From contig NC_135248.1 in NCBI RefSeq assembly GCF_947623445.1, forward strand, positions 14,703,820-14,767,819: a stretch of DNA of 64,000 bases, written 5' to 3'. Both the position numbers and the translations under genes were made by a program. Shown here piece by piece: positions 61,976-64,000 of the stretch. Numbering within the stretch: the stretch's first letter is position 1; each line of letters starts with the position of its first letter. The stretch is from Clavelina lepadiformis (lineage: Eukaryota; Chordata; Ascidiacea; Aplousobranchia; Clavelinidae). The notes under the pieces are model-generated. The model searched no databases, was not told the origin of the DNA, and worked only from the letters and a program-made list of their open reading frames with translations.

Positions 61976-64000
61976 TTACGGCGGCGACAATGCTGAGACC
62001 TCATCAATTCTCGATTTATCATCCGGGCATACGGTGTCCAAACACATGCAATCATCGATGGCCTTCTGCATGTACTCGCGTTCCTCGTTATCGTCACACT
62101 TGACTTCGATTAGAGTCCCAACAAAATTGGGTGTACAGCACTGACAGTACCCTGCAAATTCCCGTGTAGCGATGCTATTTTTAATCGTTAGGTTTTTACT
62201 AGTTTAAGTATTGCTACAGTCTCGTCACAAATGAATCGCTGAACAAGCTATTGGTGCAGTAGAGTTTTGGCAAGCTTTATACTGACTGCCTTCTCTTGCA
62301 TTTTCGCTTTTGGCGTGACCAAAATTATTTTGCACAACTTAACCTGTAGGTTCTCCAGTGTCCTGATCAACTGTCCTAGTGCCCAGACACGTGCCCACGC
62401 ACCGGGTGACATTTATCTTCGAGGTCCAGCATTGTATGCCATCGACGGTGACGTTCAGGACCATATTATCGACAGTCACTTTGCAAGTCGGTTCTGGGAG
62501 CACACCTGGAGAAGTACATCTGCAATTACTAACGGGTCATCATCAACACTACCGTTGCACCGGGACAGTTGTCTGGCGGTGTCATTCGTGTTTATTTTAG
62601 GCAAGCGCACTCACAGTGTTTGCAGCAGCAAAGCGTGTCGGGATCGTCCTCTATCGTCCCACCATTCTAGAAAGCAAAAGCAAGTGTGTGAGAAAGTTAC
62701 ATTATTTCAATTACATCGACCCATGCAGGTAAATACACTCCGACAGTTGTCTTCGTCCACCGGTTCGCAAGAGAATTTGTCAAACGGCACGACCTCTGGA
62801 CAAACACCATCGGTGTTGTTGCACTGGTATCCCTTGCAAACGTCAGCGTCATCTGTCCACGAGTGATTGACCTGGAAGCAGTTTTTTCACTTTGGTAAAC
62901 AGCGCATTTCCTGTTCATTGATTTTTACTTTGATCTTGCAGCAAAGCACACCGCTTATTTGTAGACATGAGTACATGCTTACCGGATATACTACTCCGCC
63001 TTGCACGCATTTCTCGCATACGCATTTGTACTCTGGGCAGCATTCCAGTGCACTTTCATTGCGGGGCCGGACCTAAAAAGATGAAAAAATCAAAATATAA
63101 GCAAGGCAACGTATTTAAAGCCATAAAAAACCCTTAAAACAGGTGGAAATCTTCCGTTTATCGTTCAAGGGCGATTTTAATTGATGCAAAATCTTACTTC
63201 CTCTGTCTTGTACCCAAGCGTGCAGTTGTAGTCATACCACGTGTCACATTCAATTTTTAGGAGACTGTCGGGCTTGCAAACACATTCGTACGTAGGGCAG
63301 CAGGGTGTCTCATGGGAAGGGCCCGTGCTCACTTTCTCGGTATATTCAGGACAAGATAAAGAGTTCGTGGGACATAATAGATAGTCTTTCCGGCATTCAC
63401 ATTGGAACTCGGAGCAGCAGGAGGGTTGAACGGACGTAGAATTCACCGCAATTGCATTCAGGAGACAATTTTCTTGCTCGTATTGTGTCTGAGACATGCA
63501 ACTATTCCTTGGGTCGGTGATCTTTACTTTGTGACATGATGTGACGTCAATAGAGCAAAATCCGTCATCGCAAATTTTTTTTTCCCTTTCCTCGATGCAT
63601 TCCTTGGTGACGTTACACCCATCTTCCATCTCTGTCCAAACCTCACCCACAGCCTTGGTTTGCCCGTTGTCCAGTAAACACACATCGCACTTACATTGCC
63701 AAAGCGGGCAGCAATAGTCGGTGTCCGGGTCTTTTCTACCAGAAATTTCAACAACGGAAAAACTGGCGTTGCACGTCGGCTTTGAGCACCCGCTTTCCCG
63801 GCATACCACTACCTCCTTCGGGCAACACTTCTGCAACAGATTTTCACTATCGTTTTGAAACTGCTTGTATGCTGGCAACGACTGCTCGTCCGGGTATTGC
63901 TGTGGACGATACCGGTAACCTTCGGGACATCCGCATTCGCACGACTTATTCTCACAACAATCGATTGTACTGTTGTGCGTCATGACTATCTCACCAATGT
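61976..64000 (-). CDS. C-terminus of a secreted mucin/VWF-like protein with VWC-type modules and CTCK
   Basis: Exons: from the window edge to 63198, then 63072-62983, 62871 to about 62715, 62666-62615, 62505-62344 and 62151-61976 (stop TAA). The 5' part lies beyond the window. The large exon is very cysteine-rich, with repeats of the VWF/mucin C-domain type (CCPLWQCKCD, CCSEFQCECR, CCPTYECVCK), and the next exon adds ECCPEYKCVC. The last two exons form a cystine-knot CTCK domain: CKVTV...GIQCW...RCVGTC, then YCQCCTPNFVGTLIEVKC and DDCMCLDTVC. CTCK domains at the end of VWF, gel-forming mucins and SCO-spondin dimerise by disulfides, so an extracellular multimeric protein is likely. Phases agree at every junction except between 62,715-62,871 and 62,666, where canonical sites leave a one-base mismatch (non-canonical donor or indel). 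Confidence 0.8.

Noticed and set aside
62267-62866. 199-codon plus-strand ORF
   Set aside because: Antisense to the cysteine-rich CTCK exons, which have matching splice phases and domain motifs on the other strand.

Overview
This is eukaryotic, intron-rich, AT-rich animal DNA. The coding families are a TKL-type kinase fused to TPR repeats, Ly6/uPAR three-finger proteins and a cystine-knot (CTCK) mucin/VWF-like secreted protein. Together with compact introns and many TGACGTCA/TGACGTAA words, they suggest an ascidian tunicate (Ciona-like). That assignment is inference; no sequence here is diagnostic on its own.

Positions 1 to about 50.8 kb hold a tandem array of five minus-strand genes, K1 to K5. 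Each has the same five-exon structure: a kinase glycine-loop exon, an 857-nt exon with the rest of the kinase, and three exons of alpha-solenoid/TPR sequence. I reconstructed the splice sites by hand, and the phases agree in all five copies. K1, K3 and K4 read as 871-residue proteins from an ATG lying directly on the splice acceptor. K2 and K5 lack that ATG and have unrelated upstream DNA. K5 has a 77-nt deletion that frameshifts its last exon. Every copy keeps the ATP-binding Lys, HGD catalytic loop (non-RD), DFG and APE, so all look catalytically competent. Kinase fused to C-terminal TPRs is the layout of plant BSK kinases and is unusual in animals. A hand comparison of K1 with K3 shows the TPR exons diverging about two to three times faster than the kinase exon. 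This is the best candidate here for an undescribed system, possibly a family of intracellular sensor or signalling kinases.

The genes are separated by long repeated blocks at 5.7-11.6, 27.2-33.4 and 39.2-45.5 kb. An approximately 11-kb near-identical segment recurs at an offset of about 21.75 kb. The blocks hold a nested 876-bp tandem duplication, CA microsatellites, a solo LTR (41.3 kb), a hAT-type element with an 8-bp target duplication (42.6 kb) and degraded hAT-like insertions in the 3' flanks.

From 53.7 to 58.9 kb, a plus-strand two-domain, apparently GPI-anchored Ly6/uPAR gene is interrupted in an intron by a young LTR retrotransposon with almost identical LTRs. Its single 802-codon ORF joins Gag with a zinc knuckle directly to a complete D,D35E integrase; protease, reverse transcriptase and RNase H are absent. 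The host gene also shows decay: an in-frame stop beside a donor, and lost cysteines. A second Ly6 fragment near 60.9-61.1 kb carries a one-base frameshift. From 61,976 to the window edge, the minus strand encodes the C-terminus of a cysteine-rich secreted protein with VWC-like modules and a terminal CTCK domain.
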